Shown one piece after another: positions 27,962 through 36,299 of a stretch of 64,000 bases of DNA (within the stretch, counting starts at the first letter, position 1; every line of letters starts with the position of its first letter). Source of the DNA: Streptomyces sp. S3(2020) (GTDB lineage: Bacteria > Actinomycetota > Actinomycetes > Streptomycetales > Streptomycetaceae); the NCBI RefSeq assembly GCF_013044505.1, contig NZ_JABERD010000016.1, positions 1-64,000 on the forward strand. The letters are read 5' to 3'. The notes under the pieces are model-generated. The model did not search any database. It was not told the origin of the DNA and saw only the letters and a program-made list of their open reading frames with translations. Both the position numbers and the translations under genes were made by a program.

Positions 27962-28995
27962 GCGGTCACCACCCTGGCCTCGCTGTGCGCCTGTCCGGCG
28001 TGCCGGTGGATGTCGTCACGGGACGAGACACCGGTGAGGACGCCGTCGGCGTCGACACGGGCGATCAGGCCGGTGGGGGAGGCGATGGACTCGTTGAGCG
28101 CCGCCAGCAGGGAGTCGCCGTCGGCCAGCGGCCGTACGGGGACTTCGGCGGCCTCCGACTTCCAGTGCAGCGGCTTGCGGGCCTCGTCGAGTACGAGGGT
28201 CCAGGCGCCCCCTTCCGGGGCCGGACCCTGCGGAACCTCCGCCAGGCTCTTCAGCGAGAGCAGCTTGAGACCGCGCTCGGCGCCGAGGAAGTCGGCCACG
28301 AAGTCGTCGGCGGGGCGGGCGAGGAGTTCGGTGGGGCCGGCGCACTGGACGAGGTGGCCGCCGGTGCGGAAGACGGCGATGCGGTCGCCGAGCCGGACCG
28401 CTTCGTCGATGTCGTGCGTGACGAAGACGATGGTCTTGCCCAACTCCTTCTGGAGCCGCAGGAGTTCGTCCTGGAGCTGGGTGCGCACGACAGGGTCGAC
28501 CGCGCCGAACGGTTCGTCCATGAGCAGCACCGGCGGGTCGGCGGCCAGCGCGCGGGCCACACCGACGCGCTGCTGCTGGCCGCCGGAGAGCTGGTGCGGG
28601 TAGCGCTTGCCGGCGTCCGGTGCCAGGCCCACGGTCTCCAGGAGCTCGGCGGCGCGGGCGCGGGCCTTCTTGCGGCCGTGGCCGAGGAGGAGCGGCACGG
28701 TGGCGATGTTGTCGAGCACCGTGCGGTGCGGGAAGAGGCCGGCCTGCTGGATGACGTAGCCGATGGAGCGGCGCAGTTCGGCCGCGTCCTGGTGGGTGAT
28801 GTCCTTGCCGGCCACCTTGATGGTGCCGGAGGTCGGTTCGACCATCCGGTTGATCATTCTGAGGGTGGTCGTCTTGCCGCAGCCGGAGGATCCGACGAGG
28901 ACGGTCACGCCGCCTTCCGGCATGTCGAGGGTCAGGTCGTGGACTGCTGTCGTGCCGTTGGGGAAGCGCTTGTGCACCGCGTCGAACTGGATCAT
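27958..28995 (-). CDS. ABC ATPase of the betaine-type importer
   Basis: This 345-residue ProV/OpuCA-type ATPase is the first gene of the operon. Walker A is GSSGCGKTT (about 36-44), the Q-loop region is GYVIQQAGLFPHRT, the signature is LSGGQQQR, Walker B is LLMDEPFGAVDP, and the switch His lies in VTHDIDEA. Residues about 270-345 form a C-terminal sensor region with one degenerate CBS-like repeat (GDSLLAALNESI to GVLTGVSSRDDIHRH), as in osmoregulated importers. The promoter lies in 28996-29136. There the minus strand shows GTTGACA (-35-like, near 29054) and CAGAGAACTCTG. Confidence 0.94.
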   Translation of the reverse strand: MIQFDAVHKRFPNGTTAVHDLTLDMPEGGVTVLVGSSGCGKTTTLRMINRMVEPTSGTIKVAGKDITHQDAAELRRSIGYVIQQAGLFPHRTVLDNIATVPLLLGHGRKKARARAAELLETVGLAPDAGKRYPHQLSGGQQQRVGVARALAADPPVLLMDEPFGAVDPVVRTQLQDELLRLQKELGKTIVFVTHDIDEAVRLGDRIAVFRTGGHLVQCAGPTELLARPADDFVADFLGAERGLKLLSLKSLAEVPQGPAPEGGAWTLVLDEARKPLHWKSEAAEVPVRPLADGDSLLAALNESIASPTGLIARVDADGVLTGVSSRDDIHRHAGQAHSEARVVTA

Positions 28996-29136
28996 GAGAT
29001 GTCCCTTGCCCGGCTGTATAACGTCATGCAGAGTTCTCTGTAGCTGAATAACTTGTCAACGGGTTGGTGTAAATCCGAAGTAACGGATGACCGGCAGGCA
29101 AGATCGTGTGTCCGGGTTGAGGGGAGTTTGGGCTTT

Positions 29137-30834
29137 ATGTCGTCTCGAATCGTGGACACACCTTTTCCGGTGCACACCGGCCTCGTCGTCCTCGACGGGA
29201 TCGGACTCGGGATCGCGGACGTCGTGCGGCTCGCCGACGGGGTCGCGCGGCCGGTGCCCGGCACCGATGCGATGAAGCGGGTGAACGAGTCCTGGGACGC
29301 CGCCCGGCAGATCGCCGCGACCGGACGCGTCTACGGCCGCTCCACCGGGGTCGGCGCCAACCGGAACGAGTCCGTGCCCACCGAGGCGGCCGCGGAACAC
29401 GGCTTGCGGCTGCTGCGCAGCCACGCCGGGGCGATCGGGGAGGAGCTCCCGGCGAGACAGGTCCGCGCGATGCTCGCGGTGCGGGCGAACCAGCTGCTGG
29501 CCGGCGGCGCGGGGCTGCGGCCGACCGTGGTCACCGCACTGTGCGAGGCGCTGGAGAACGGGGCCTACCCGGTCGTCAACGAGTTCGGCTCGGTCGGGAC
29601 CGGGGACATCGCCGCGTTGGCCCAGGTGGGGCTGGCGTTGGCGGGGGAACACCCGTGGCGGGACGCGGCGGACGCGGGCGGGGGTGTTTCCGGCAGCTTC
29701 GGCGGGCCCGGTGCGGGCGGCACCTCCGGCGGGCTCGGCGTGGGTGGCGCTGTCGGGGGCTCGGGCGCGGGGCCTTCCGGTGCCGCGGGCGCGCGACTTG
29801 CCGGTGCCTTCGGTGGGGTCGGTGCGGTTGCCTCCGGTGGGTTCCGAGGTGTGGGCGGTGCTCCCGCGCCGCAGCTCCTCGACAACAACGACGCGCTCGC
29901 CTTCATCAGCAGCAACGCCCTCACGCTCGGGCAGGCCGCCCTCGCCCTGCACGAGCTGCGTGGGCTGTTGGAGGCCACGCAGGTCGTCGGGGCGCTGTCG
30001 CTGCTCGCCGTGGACGGGTCGCACGAGGCGTACGCGGCGCCCGTGCACGCCGCCCGGCCGCACCGGGGGTCCGCCGAAGTGGCGCGGCGGATGCGGGAGT
30101 TGATCGGCGCCGACGAGCGGCCCACCCCGCCGCTCGGACGGATCCAGGACCCGTACGGCTTCCGGTGTCTGCCCCAGATCCACGGTCCCGCCCATGACGC
30201 CGCAGACGCCCTGGAGGCGGTCGTCGCGATCGAGATCAACGCGGCCGCGGAGAACCCGCTGATCATCCCCGAGGACATGGCCGCCTACCATCACGGCGGC
30301 TTCTACCAGGCCCAACTCGTCCTCGCCCTGGACCACTTCAGGCTGGCGCTGACGCAGGTCGCCCGGCTGTCGACGTCACGGCTCTCCACCCTCAACGAAC
30401 CCGCCTACACCCGTCTGCGCCCCTTCCTCGCCGACCACGAACCCGCCTCCTCCGGCGTGATGATCCTGGAGTACGCCGCCGGCGCCGCCCTCGGCGATCT
30501 GCGGGCCTTCTCGGCCCCCGCGTCGCTCGGTCACGCTGTACTCTCCCGAGGCGTCGAGGAACAGGCCAGCTTCGCCTCGCTCGCCGCACGTCAGACACTG
30601 CGGGCGTGCGGTGCGTACCGTCTGGTGGTGGGCTGCGAACTCGTCGCCGCCGTACGGGCGCTGCGCCAGCGCGACCTCGGCCCCGACCCGGACCTCCCGG
30701 TGGGCCGCGCGCTGGAGCTCGCCAAGTCGGTGCTCGACGAGGACCAGGCCGACCGGCCGCTCACGGACGACGTGACGGCGGCGACCGCACTGCTCGACCG
30801 GTTCACGGACATCTGGAGGGGGAGCGAGTCATGA
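29137..30834 (+). CDS. MIO-family aromatic amino-acid lyase paralogue with altered triad
   Basis: This 565-residue protein belongs to the histidine/phenylalanine ammonia-lyase superfamily. The conserved Tyr loop VYGRSTGVGANRNES (Tyr66), the Asn segment DNNDALAFISSNALTLG, QDPYGFRCLPQIHGPAHDA and the NAAAENPLII segment are present. The MIO-forming triad, Ala-Ser-Gly in GSVGASGDLAPLA of true HutH, is replaced: residues 151-157 read GSVGTGD, one residue shorter, giving Gly-Thr-Gly. About 64 residues (180-243) of Gly/Ala-rich low complexity are inserted before the Asn segment. The enzyme may be catalytically altered or inactive, and canonical hutH is not in this window. The start at 29137 follows GAGGGGAG. 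Its stop overlaps the RpiR gene (ATGA). Confidence 0.82.
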   Translation: MSSRIVDTPFPVHTGLVVLDGIGLGIADVVRLADGVARPVPGTDAMKRVNESWDAARQIAATGRVYGRSTGVGANRNESVPTEAAAEHGLRLLRSHAGAIGEELPARQVRAMLAVRANQLLAGGAGLRPTVVTALCEALENGAYPVVNEFGSVGTGDIAALAQVGLALAGEHPWRDAADAGGGVSGSFGGPGAGGTSGGLGVGGAVGGSGAGPSGAAGARLAGAFGGVGAVASGGFRGVGGAPAPQLLDNNDALAFISSNALTLGQAALALHELRGLLEATQVVGALSLLAVDGSHEAYAAPVHAARPHRGSAEVARRMRELIGADERPTPPLGRIQDPYGFRCLPQIHGPAHDAADALEAVVAIEINAAAENPLIIPEDMAAYHHGGFYQAQLVLALDHFRLALTQVARLSTSRLSTLNEPAYTRLRPFLADHEPASSGVMILEYAAGAALGDLRAFSAPASLGHAVLSRGVEEQASFASLAARQTLRACGAYRLVVGCELVAAVRALRQRDLGPDPDLPVGRALELAKSVLDEDQADRPLTDDVTAATALLDRFTDIWRGSES

Positions 30835-31745
30835 GCGCGGAGGAGACGGCGGAGGAAACGGCGGAAGAGCCGGCGCAGGAGTCGGCCGAGCGGACCACGG
30901 CCCCGGCCGCGGCCGACAGCCCGGCCGCACGGCTCCAGGCGCTCTTCGAGGGGCACCGGCTCACACCGACCCAGCGGCGCATCGCGCACAGCATGGTGCG
31001 GCGCGCCGCCGACGTGCCGTTCCTGTCCAGCGTCGAGCTGGCCGAGCTCGCCGGGGTCAGCCAGCCGTCCGTGACCCGCTTCGCGGTCGCCCTCGGCTTC
31101 GACGGCTACCCGGCCCTGCGCAAGCACCTGCGCGAGGTCGCGCCCGCCGAGCAGAGCGCGGCCTCGGCGTCGTACAACGAGTACCAGCAGGCCGTCGAGG
31201 CCGAGATCGAGAACCTCAGGCACCTGGCGGAGCTGCTCGCCGACCCGCGGCCCGTGCAGAAGGCCGGACGGCTCCTGGCGGCCTCGCGTCCGCTGCCGGT
31301 GCTGGGCCTTCGGGCCGCGGCCTCCCAGGCGTACGGCTTCGCGTACTTCGCCGCCAAGGTCCATCCGGACGTACGGCTGCTCCACGAGGGCGGCACGATG
31401 ATCCACGACCGGATCGACGCCGCCGTCCGCGCGGGCGCCTCGACGCTGCTGTGCTTCGCGCTGCCCCGGCATCCACGGGAGGTCGTGGACACCCTCGCGT
31501 ACGCGAAGGAGGCCGGGCTGACCGTCGTCACCGTCGCCGACTCCGCGTTCGCGCCGGTCGCCAAGGTGTCCGATCTGCTGCTCCCGGCCGCCGTCGGCAC
31601 CGGGCTCGCCTTCGACACCGCGTGCGCGCCGATGCTGCTCGGGCGGGTGCTGCTGGAGGCCATGTGCGACGACCTGCCGGACGCGCAGGCCCGCCTGGAG
31701 GAGTTCGACGCGCGGGCGGCGGCGCGGGGTCTTTTCGTGGAGTGA
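30831..31745 (+). CDS. RpiR-family transcription regulator
   Basis: This 304-residue regulator has an N-terminal RpiR helix-turn-helix (about 35-105: TPTQRRIAHSMVRRAADVPFLSSVELAELAGVSQPSVTRFAVALGF in family terms) and a C-terminal SIS domain (about 145-280) that normally senses phosphosugars. SIS elements visible are PLPVLGLRAAASQAYGFAYF, LLCFALPRHPREVVDTLAYA and GLTVVTVADSAFAPVAKVSD. It is translationally coupled to the MIO-family lyase gene, so it probably regulates that gene or related amino-acid catabolism. A Glu/Thr-rich 30-residue tail precedes the DNA-binding domain. Confidence 0.9.
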   Translation: MSAEETAEETAEEPAQESAERTTAPAAADSPAARLQALFEGHRLTPTQRRIAHSMVRRAADVPFLSSVELAELAGVSQPSVTRFAVALGFDGYPALRKHLREVAPAEQSAASASYNEYQQAVEAEIENLRHLAELLADPRPVQKAGRLLAASRPLPVLGLRAAASQAYGFAYFAAKVHPDVRLLHEGGTMIHDRIDAAVRAGASTLLCFALPRHPREVVDTLAYAKEAGLTVVTVADSAFAPVAKVSDLLLPAAVGTGLAFDTACAPMLLGRVLLEAMCDDLPDAQARLEEFDARAAARGLFVE

Positions 31746-31746
31746 C

Positions 31747-31803
31747 GTGGCTTCGAGAGCGGCTTCAAGTGCGGCTTCAAGAGCGGCTTAAGACGCTTTA
31801 AGA
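31747..31803 (+). repeat. Five degenerate 12-bp tandem repeats
   Basis: Units GTGGCTTCGAGA, GCGGCTTCAAGT, GCGGCTTCAAGA, GCGGCTTAAGA and CGCTTTAAGA run head to tail directly after the RpiR stop. Two lack one or two bases. They sit in the 126-base region upstream of a membrane-protein gene. Confidence 0.6.
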
Positions 31804-31871
31804 CTCGTCTCACGTTCGCTTACTAGCCTGCGCCGCCGAAGGACTGTGCCGGTACGGCGAGGAGGCGGAAC

Positions 31872-32465
31872 GTGGCACGCGGAGATCGCAGAGCTCAAGG
31901 TCTGGCCCGGGTGGCCGTCGTCGTACGCGCCGGGGCCGCGCCGCTGTGGTGGGCCGGGGTGTTCGCCGCCGGTGTGGGTGTCCTGGTGCCGGGGCTGACC
32001 GGGCGCCGGATCGGCGTCCTGGCCGGGGCGGCGCTGTTCATCGTCGCGGCGGCCGTCGTGTCGTACCGCCGGCGCAAGCGCTACACCGCCCTGACCCGCG
32101 GTGCCGCCCGCGCCGGCAAGCACGATGTGCTCCAGGACCGCGCGGTGACCGTGCGGAACTGGCGCCACGGTCACCGCTGGTGGCTGCTGCTCGCCTTCGC
32201 GGCCGCGCTCGCCAGCTCCCTCGTCCTGCCCGCGGCGGGCGGCATGCTGCTCGCCGGGACCGGCGTGGGACTGCGGCTGAAGGCCGCGTGGCTCGGGCGG
32301 CGCGAGCGGGCCGAGGACGCCCTGCTGTGGGTGCGGGTCGACTGGCTCGACGCACGCGGCGGACGCCCGGCCGGCAAGGCGGTCAAGGCGTACCGCGGCA
32401 CCGGCATCGCGGCGGGCGACGCGGCCCCGGGCGGGGCGCGCCGCCGTGCCGCGGCACTGGTCTGA
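31872..32465 (+). CDS. Membrane protein of unknown function
   Basis: This 197-residue protein starts at a GTG after GAGGAGGCGG. It has two hydrophobic hairpins: about residues 22-60 (PLWWAGVFAAGVGVLVPGL and IGVLAGAALFIVAAAVV) and 102-130 (WWLLLAFAAALASSLVL, AGGMLLAGTGVGL), giving about four helices. The loops are strongly basic (YRRRKRYTALTRGAARAGK). The C-terminal 60 residues are cytoplasmic and Ala/Arg-rich. I do not recognise a family. It converges with the roadblock operon with only 12 bases between the stops. Confidence 0.72.
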   Translation: MARGDRRAQGLARVAVVVRAGAAPLWWAGVFAAGVGVLVPGLTGRRIGVLAGAALFIVAAAVVSYRRRKRYTALTRGAARAGKHDVLQDRAVTVRNWRHGHRWWLLLAFAAALASSLVLPAAGGMLLAGTGVGLRLKAAWLGRRERAEDALLWVRVDWLDARGGRPAGKAVKAYRGTGIAAGDAAPGGARRRAAALV

Positions 32466-32477
32466 GCGGTTCGCTCG

Positions 32478-32852
32478 TCAGACCTCCAGGTCCTCCTCGA
32501 TCTTCCGCAGCTGGTGACGGGCCATCGCCAGGTTCGAGCGCTTGGCGTCCAGGACCAGGTAGATGAACAGGCCGTTGCCGCCGCGACCGCTGATCAGACG
32601 GATCAGGTGGTACTGGTCGGACAGCGAGATGAGGATGTCCTCGATCTGGCCCTTGAGCCCCAGATGCTCCATGGTGCGCATCTTGGCGCGCACGACGTCG
32701 GTGTTCCCGGCGGCCGCGACGTTCAGGTCGAAGCCCTTGCTGCCGCCCATCGTGCCGAGCGCCATACCGCTGGTGTAGTCCACGAGGGCGACTCCGGTCG
32801 CGCCTTCGATGGAGGCGAGAGCTTCCTTGAGACAGGTTTCGGTGTTGGCCAT
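32478..32852 (-). CDS. Roadblock/LC7 protein, last gene of operon
   Basis: The protein is 124 residues and consists of a single roadblock/LC7 domain. GVALVDYTSGMALGTMGG is followed by the central helix VVRAKMRTMEHLGL and the strand pair EDILISLSDQYHLIRLI and GNGLFIYLVLDAKRSNLAMAR. Roadblock proteins regulate small Ras-like GTPases or polarity systems. The start at 32852 (MANTE) is chosen as the family N-terminus. It closely resembles the first gene of this operon (both have GVALVD-TSG-ALGT). The operon has no GTPase gene. Confidence 0.88.
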   Translation of the reverse strand: MANTETCLKEALASIEGATGVALVDYTSGMALGTMGGSKGFDLNVAAAGNTDVVRAKMRTMEHLGLKGQIEDILISLSDQYHLIRLISGRGGNGLFIYLVLDAKRSNLAMARHQLRKIEEDLEV

Positions 32853-32878
32853 GGCTGTGTGTGCCCCTCTACTCGGGT

Positions 32879-33364
32879 TCAACTTTCGGTGGATGTGCGC
32901 GCGTTGGTGGTACGTGGCGCGCGCGCCGTTCTCGTTCGTGGGGTGCCGGTCCGGGCGGGCGCCCTGGCCGGTTTCGCGGGCGTCTCGGCGGGGGCCCGGG
33001 AGTCGACGAGGTCCCCGATGCGGGCACTGGCGCGACGGCCCTCCAGATGCAGGCGCCCGATGCTCACCCCGTCCTGGGCGAGCAGGGTGAGGACGGCCGT
33101 GCGGCCCGCCGAGTACGTCGACACATAGCCGTACGCCCCGCGCACCAGCAGTTCGCGGAAGTCGCCCTGCCCGGTCGCGTCGGCCAGCCGTACGGCGACG
33201 CCGAGCGCGGCGGCCGTCAGCGCCGCCATGCCCTCGGGCTCGACGCCGGGTGTGTCCTGGGCGATGACGAGTCCGTCGACGCTCGCCGCCAGGGCACCGG
33301 TGAGGTGCGGCACCCGGCTTCTCAACCGGCGCAGCTCGTCCAGGATCTCGGGTTCGGCCGCCAT
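32879..33364 (-). CDS. Roadblock/LC7-like protein with basic tail
   Basis: This 161-residue protein has a roadblock-type fold at about residues 8-120 (RRLRSRVPHLTGALAASVDGLVIAQDTPG, EGMAALTAAALGVAVRLAD, YVSTYSAGRTAVLTLLAQDGV). A disordered Pro/Ala/Arg/Thr-rich tail of about 35 residues follows (APARTGTPRTRTARAPRTT). It starts at 33364 after GAGAGGAGA. It is the third gene of the operon, 34 bases after the DUF4388-like gene and 26 bases before the last roadblock gene. The basic tail may bind nucleic acid or membrane. Confidence 0.78.
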   Translation of the reverse strand: MAAEPEILDELRRLRSRVPHLTGALAASVDGLVIAQDTPGVEPEGMAALTAAALGVAVRLADATGQGDFRELLVRGAYGYVSTYSAGRTAVLTLLAQDGVSIGRLHLEGRRASARIGDLVDSRAPAETPAKPARAPARTGTPRTRTARAPRTTNARTSTES

Positions 33365-33398
33365 CAGGTCTCTCCTCTCGGCGCGTGCCCGCTGTCGC

Positions 33399-34277
33399 TC
33401 AAAGGGACTCCAGCGCATCCCTGAGCCTCTTCAGCAGCGTGATGTCGGGATCGGCGACCCTCAACGGGTCGGTCATGGCCGCATCGGAGGGGCGTGCGGG
33501 ACCGCGGACTTCCAGGGGAGTGGGCGTGCCGCGGGTCGTGGGGCCGGGTGTGGCCGCAGGGTCGCGGGTCACGACCCCGGCCGCCGCCAGCCGCCGTACG
33601 TCCACCAGGGTGTGGAACGCCGGGCGGCCCAGCCGGCGGGCGATGTCCGGCGCCGCGCGGACGCCGTCGACCAGGTGCAGCACCGCCCGCTGGCGGGCCG
33701 TGAGGCCGGGGGCGGCGAGGGTGTCGCAGTGCAGCAGTGGTGCCTCGTCGGTCGCGGGGTCGGGCCAGATGCGGTGCAGCAGGTCGCGGCGGCGCAGCGT
33801 CTCGTGCTCCAGGGCGGCCACGGTGACCGGGTGCACGGCACCGAGGCGCCCCGCGCCCGTGTACCGGAAGCGGCCCGGGCTGCTGCTGGGCGCGAGCGCG
33901 AAGTAGGCGGCGTCGTACAGCGCCTCCAGGTGGCACAGCTCCAGCGCGCCCCGGGTGAGCCGGCCGCGCCCGGCCAGCAGGAGCCCGGCGCCGGGAGCGC
34001 CGTCGGCCTCGGCGGCCGCCTGGTTCCAGGTGTCGGCGTCGAGTGTGCCGTGGGCGGTGAGGAGCACGTCGAGGCCCGGCGCCAGGGGGCTCTCGGCGTG
34101 CACCACCCGGCCCTCGGCGAGATGCAGGGTGCCGCGCTCGCGGACGAGGACGCCGGTGGCCCGTTCGGCGGCGAGCCGGGTCAGCATCGGTGAGACGCCG
34201 CCCCACGCCCGGTCGCGGGCCTCCGCCTTGTCCCGCACCGGCAGCCGGGGCGGCGGTGGGGTCCTTACCGTGGTCAT
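33399..34277 (-). CDS. DUF4388/PatA-like regulatory protein
   Basis: This 292-residue protein begins with a region resembling DUF4388 (PatA N-terminal) domains. GVSPMLTRLAAERATGVLVRERGTLHLAEGRVVHAESPLAPGL is the typical strand-turn-strand that presents an effect of use on a surface, here described as two adjacent motifs. A helical middle domain follows (about 105-190). Then comes a winged-helix-like part (about 195-240, TARQRAVLHLVDGVRAAPDIARRLG, HTLVDVRRLAAAGVV). The last 35 residues are a Pro-rich linker and a helix. Its stop and start are coupled to roadblock genes on both sides (four-base overlap with the first). Confidence 0.7.
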   Translation of the reverse strand: MTTVRTPPPPRLPVRDKAEARDRAWGGVSPMLTRLAAERATGVLVRERGTLHLAEGRVVHAESPLAPGLDVLLTAHGTLDADTWNQAAAEADGAPGAGLLLAGRGRLTRGALELCHLEALYDAAYFALAPSSSPGRFRYTGAGRLGAVHPVTVAALEHETLRRRDLLHRIWPDPATDEAPLLHCDTLAAPGLTARQRAVLHLVDGVRAAPDIARRLGRPAFHTLVDVRRLAAAGVVTRDPAATPGPTTRGTPTPLEVRGPARPSDAAMTDPLRVADPDITLLKRLRDALESL

Positions 34278-34678
34278 CCGAGCACCAGCCGTCCGGTCAT
34301 CTCACCGAGGCGGATACGGGCCAGCGCGAGGTTGCCCTCCACGCGGGCCAGCCACAGATGCAGGAAGACGCTGCTGTCGAAGGACGTCCGGACGAAGCAC
34401 AGGACGTGGTAGCTGTCCCGGTTGCTGATGATCACGTCCTCGACCGGTGGGTCGGCGGCTCCGTCCGCCGGGTCCTTGGGGTCGTCCGGGGCGAACGCCC
34501 GGTGTTCGGCGGCCAGTCGGGCCAGCTCGGCCGCCTCCGCCGCGGCCGCCTCGTGGTCGCCGCCCGGTGACTCCCCGGCGGTGCCCAGAGCCAGCCCGCT
34601 CGTCCAGTCGACCAGGGCGACGCCCCGGGCACCTGGTAGTTGCATGGCTTCGAGCAGACACTCGTCGATTCCGGGCAC
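34274..34678 (-). CDS. Roadblock/LC7 protein, first gene of operon
   Basis: This 134-residue roadblock/LC7 protein keeps GARGVALVDWTSGLALGTAG, a central helix AELARLAAEHRAF, and the strands VEDVIISNRDSYHVLCFVRT and SVFLHLWLARVEGNLALARIR. A Pro/Asp-rich insertion (about 64-78) separates the halves. Its stop overlaps the next gene by four bases. It heads a four-gene minus-strand operon whose promoter lies in 34679-34791. Confidence 0.85.
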   Translation of the reverse strand: MPGIDECLLEAMQLPGARGVALVDWTSGLALGTAGESPGGDHEAAAAEAAELARLAAEHRAFAPDDPKDPADGAADPPVEDVIISNRDSYHVLCFVRTSFDSSVFLHLWLARVEGNLALARIRLGEMTGRLVLG

Positions 34679-34791
34679 CGCGGTTCCCCTCCCGCATGGG
34701 GTTCGGCTGAGTGACGCCGAAACTACGCAGGGTGTGCGTGAGGGGTGAGGAATCTGGCATTTTCCGGTGGAACATTCGCCGGGTGACTAAG

Positions 34792-34830
34792 GTGGGTCAA
34801 CTGAGCTCGTTTTCCGAACAGTTGACCCAC
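34792..34830. terminator. Perfect 12-bp hairpin downstream of the decarboxylase gene
   Basis: GTGGGTCAACTG and CAGTTGACCCAC are perfect arms around a 15-base loop, 36 bases beyond the stop of the minus-strand decarboxylase-like gene. It should terminate that gene and insulate the roadblock operon. Confidence 0.7.
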
Positions 34831-34865
34831 ATGTCCACCGGCGTGCGTCAATGGCGCGCGGTTGC

Positions 34866-36218
34866 TCAGAGGGTGGTGAGCCCGTCCGCGTGCGCCCCTC
34901 CCGATTCGGCCACGATCTCGGCGGTCGTCTGCGGCGTGCGGACGGTCGCGAAGGCGACCCCGCCGCCCCCGTCCGGGGCGAAACCGTGGATCCCCGGCCG
35001 CGCCAGGGAGTTGTACGCGTAGTGATGCGCGAAGTAGTACGCCCCCGTGTCCAGCGCCGCCGCGTAGTCCCCCTGCTCCAGCAGCGGCAGCGCCCGCCCC
35101 TCGGCGAGCAGATCCCCCGAGAAACAGGCCGGACCGGCGATGTCCTGCACCACCTCCGGCCCCTCCTTGGGCCGCCCCTTCGCGTCGTACGCCGCGATCC
35201 TGAGCGGCCACGACCCCGGCACGTACACCGTCCGCGTCGCCACCTGCACCCCCGCGTGCGTCACCGCGACCGACCGCCCGCCCGCGCTCTTGGCGTACTC
35301 GACCCGCGCCACGACCGTCCCGTGCTTGGCCAGCAGCGACCGCCCGAACTCGGTGACCAGCCCGTACCGCCCGTCGAACAGCCCCGGCACCGCCTCGCTC
35401 AGCAGCCGCGCGTACTGCGCGTACGTCGGCGCCGTCGCGTCCGAGCCGAAGTTCACCGGCAGCCCGCCGCCGATGTCGACGGTGTCGATCTGCCGCCGCC
35501 CGATGCTCCGGTTGATCTCCTCGGCGAGCGCGTACGTCTCGGCGGCCCCCTGCGCCATCAGCGACAGCGGGATGCCCTGGGAGCCGGTGTGCGCGTGCAG
35601 CCGGGTGAGCCAGGGGCGGTCGGCGTAGGCGCGCACGATCCACTCCCGCGCGCCCTCGTCCCGCAGCGCCACCCCGAACTTCGAGGTCGCCGTGGCCGTC
35701 GACGTCGCCCCGATCGAACCCCCGCCGACCTGCGGATTGACCCGGATCCCGAGGGGGGAGCGGCTTGTGGCGGACCTCATCAGCGCGTCGATACGGTCCA
35801 GCTCCTGCGGATTGTCCGCGTTGACGGCGATCCCCAGCGCCAGCGCCTCCCGCAGCTCGGCCGGAGTCTTCGCGGGCGAGTCCAGCACGGTCATCTCCGG
35901 ACGCACCCCCGCCGCCCGCGCCAGCGCCAGCTCGCCCGGACTGGCCACCTCCGCCCCGATGCCCGCCTCCCGCAGCAGCCGCACCACCGGCACCAGCGGG
36001 GTCGCCTTCACCGCGAAGGCGTGCAGCACCGGGGTGCCGGGCGCGGTGACCGCGTCGAACGCCGCCCGCAGCTCGGCCGCCGACTCCCGGATGCCGGTCA
36101 CGTCCAGAAGGCCGACGATGGGGCGGTCGGGCCCCAGCAGCCCCTGCTCCACCGCGGCCCGCACCGCCTCGTCCCGCCGCGCCGCACGCGCCATGTGTTC
36201 CCCGCTGCCGTTGTCCAC
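34866..36218 (-). CDS. Diaminopimelate-decarboxylase-like PLP enzyme
   Basis: This protein is a fold III PLP decarboxylase (DapA-pathway LysA / ornithine-decarboxylase group) of about 450 residues. The PLP lysine lies in LHAFAVKATPLVPVVRLL. The PLP phosphate contacts are VDIGGGLPV, and the dimer-contributed motifs are GPACFSGDLLAEG (Cys) and GAYYFAHHYAYNSLARP (Tyr). HTGSQGIPL carries the stacking His region. The start is uncertain: GTG 36218 follows GGGGGA, and ATG 36194 follows GGGGAA. It is not next to other lysine genes, so it may be a paralogue with another substrate. It is divergent from hutU. Confidence 0.85.
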   Translation of the reverse strand: MDNGSGEHMARAARRDEAVRAAVEQGLLGPDRPIVGLLDVTGIRESAAELRAAFDAVTAPGTPVLHAFAVKATPLVPVVRLLREAGIGAEVASPGELALARAAGVRPEMTVLDSPAKTPAELREALALGIAVNADNPQELDRIDALMRSATSRSPLGIRVNPQVGGGSIGATSTATATSKFGVALRDEGAREWIVRAYADRPWLTRLHAHTGSQGIPLSLMAQGAAETYALAEEINRSIGRRQIDTVDIGGGLPVNFGSDATAPTYAQYARLLSEAVPGLFDGRYGLVTEFGRSLLAKHGTVVARVEYAKSAGGRSVAVTHAGVQVATRTVYVPGSWPLRIAAYDAKGRPKEGPEVVQDIAGPACFSGDLLAEGRALPLLEQGDYAAALDTGAYYFAHHYAYNSLARPGIHGFAPDGGGGVAFATVRTPQTTAEIVAESGGAHADGLTTL

Positions 36219-36299
36219 GCCGTCCCCCGTCAGGTCGTTGTCCGTGCCTACATGTCCAGCCAAACACCGCTTCCCGCCCCACGCCGGGGGACCGCGCTA

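Noticed and set aside
29036..29047. CAGAGTTCTCTG as an operator of the betaine-type importer
   Set aside because: Only five-base arms with a two-base centre. Too weak to list as a separate site.
29137..30834. Canonical histidine ammonia-lyase hutH
   Set aside because: The MIO triad is not Ala-Ser-Gly and the gene is not in the hut operon, so the hutH symbol was not used.
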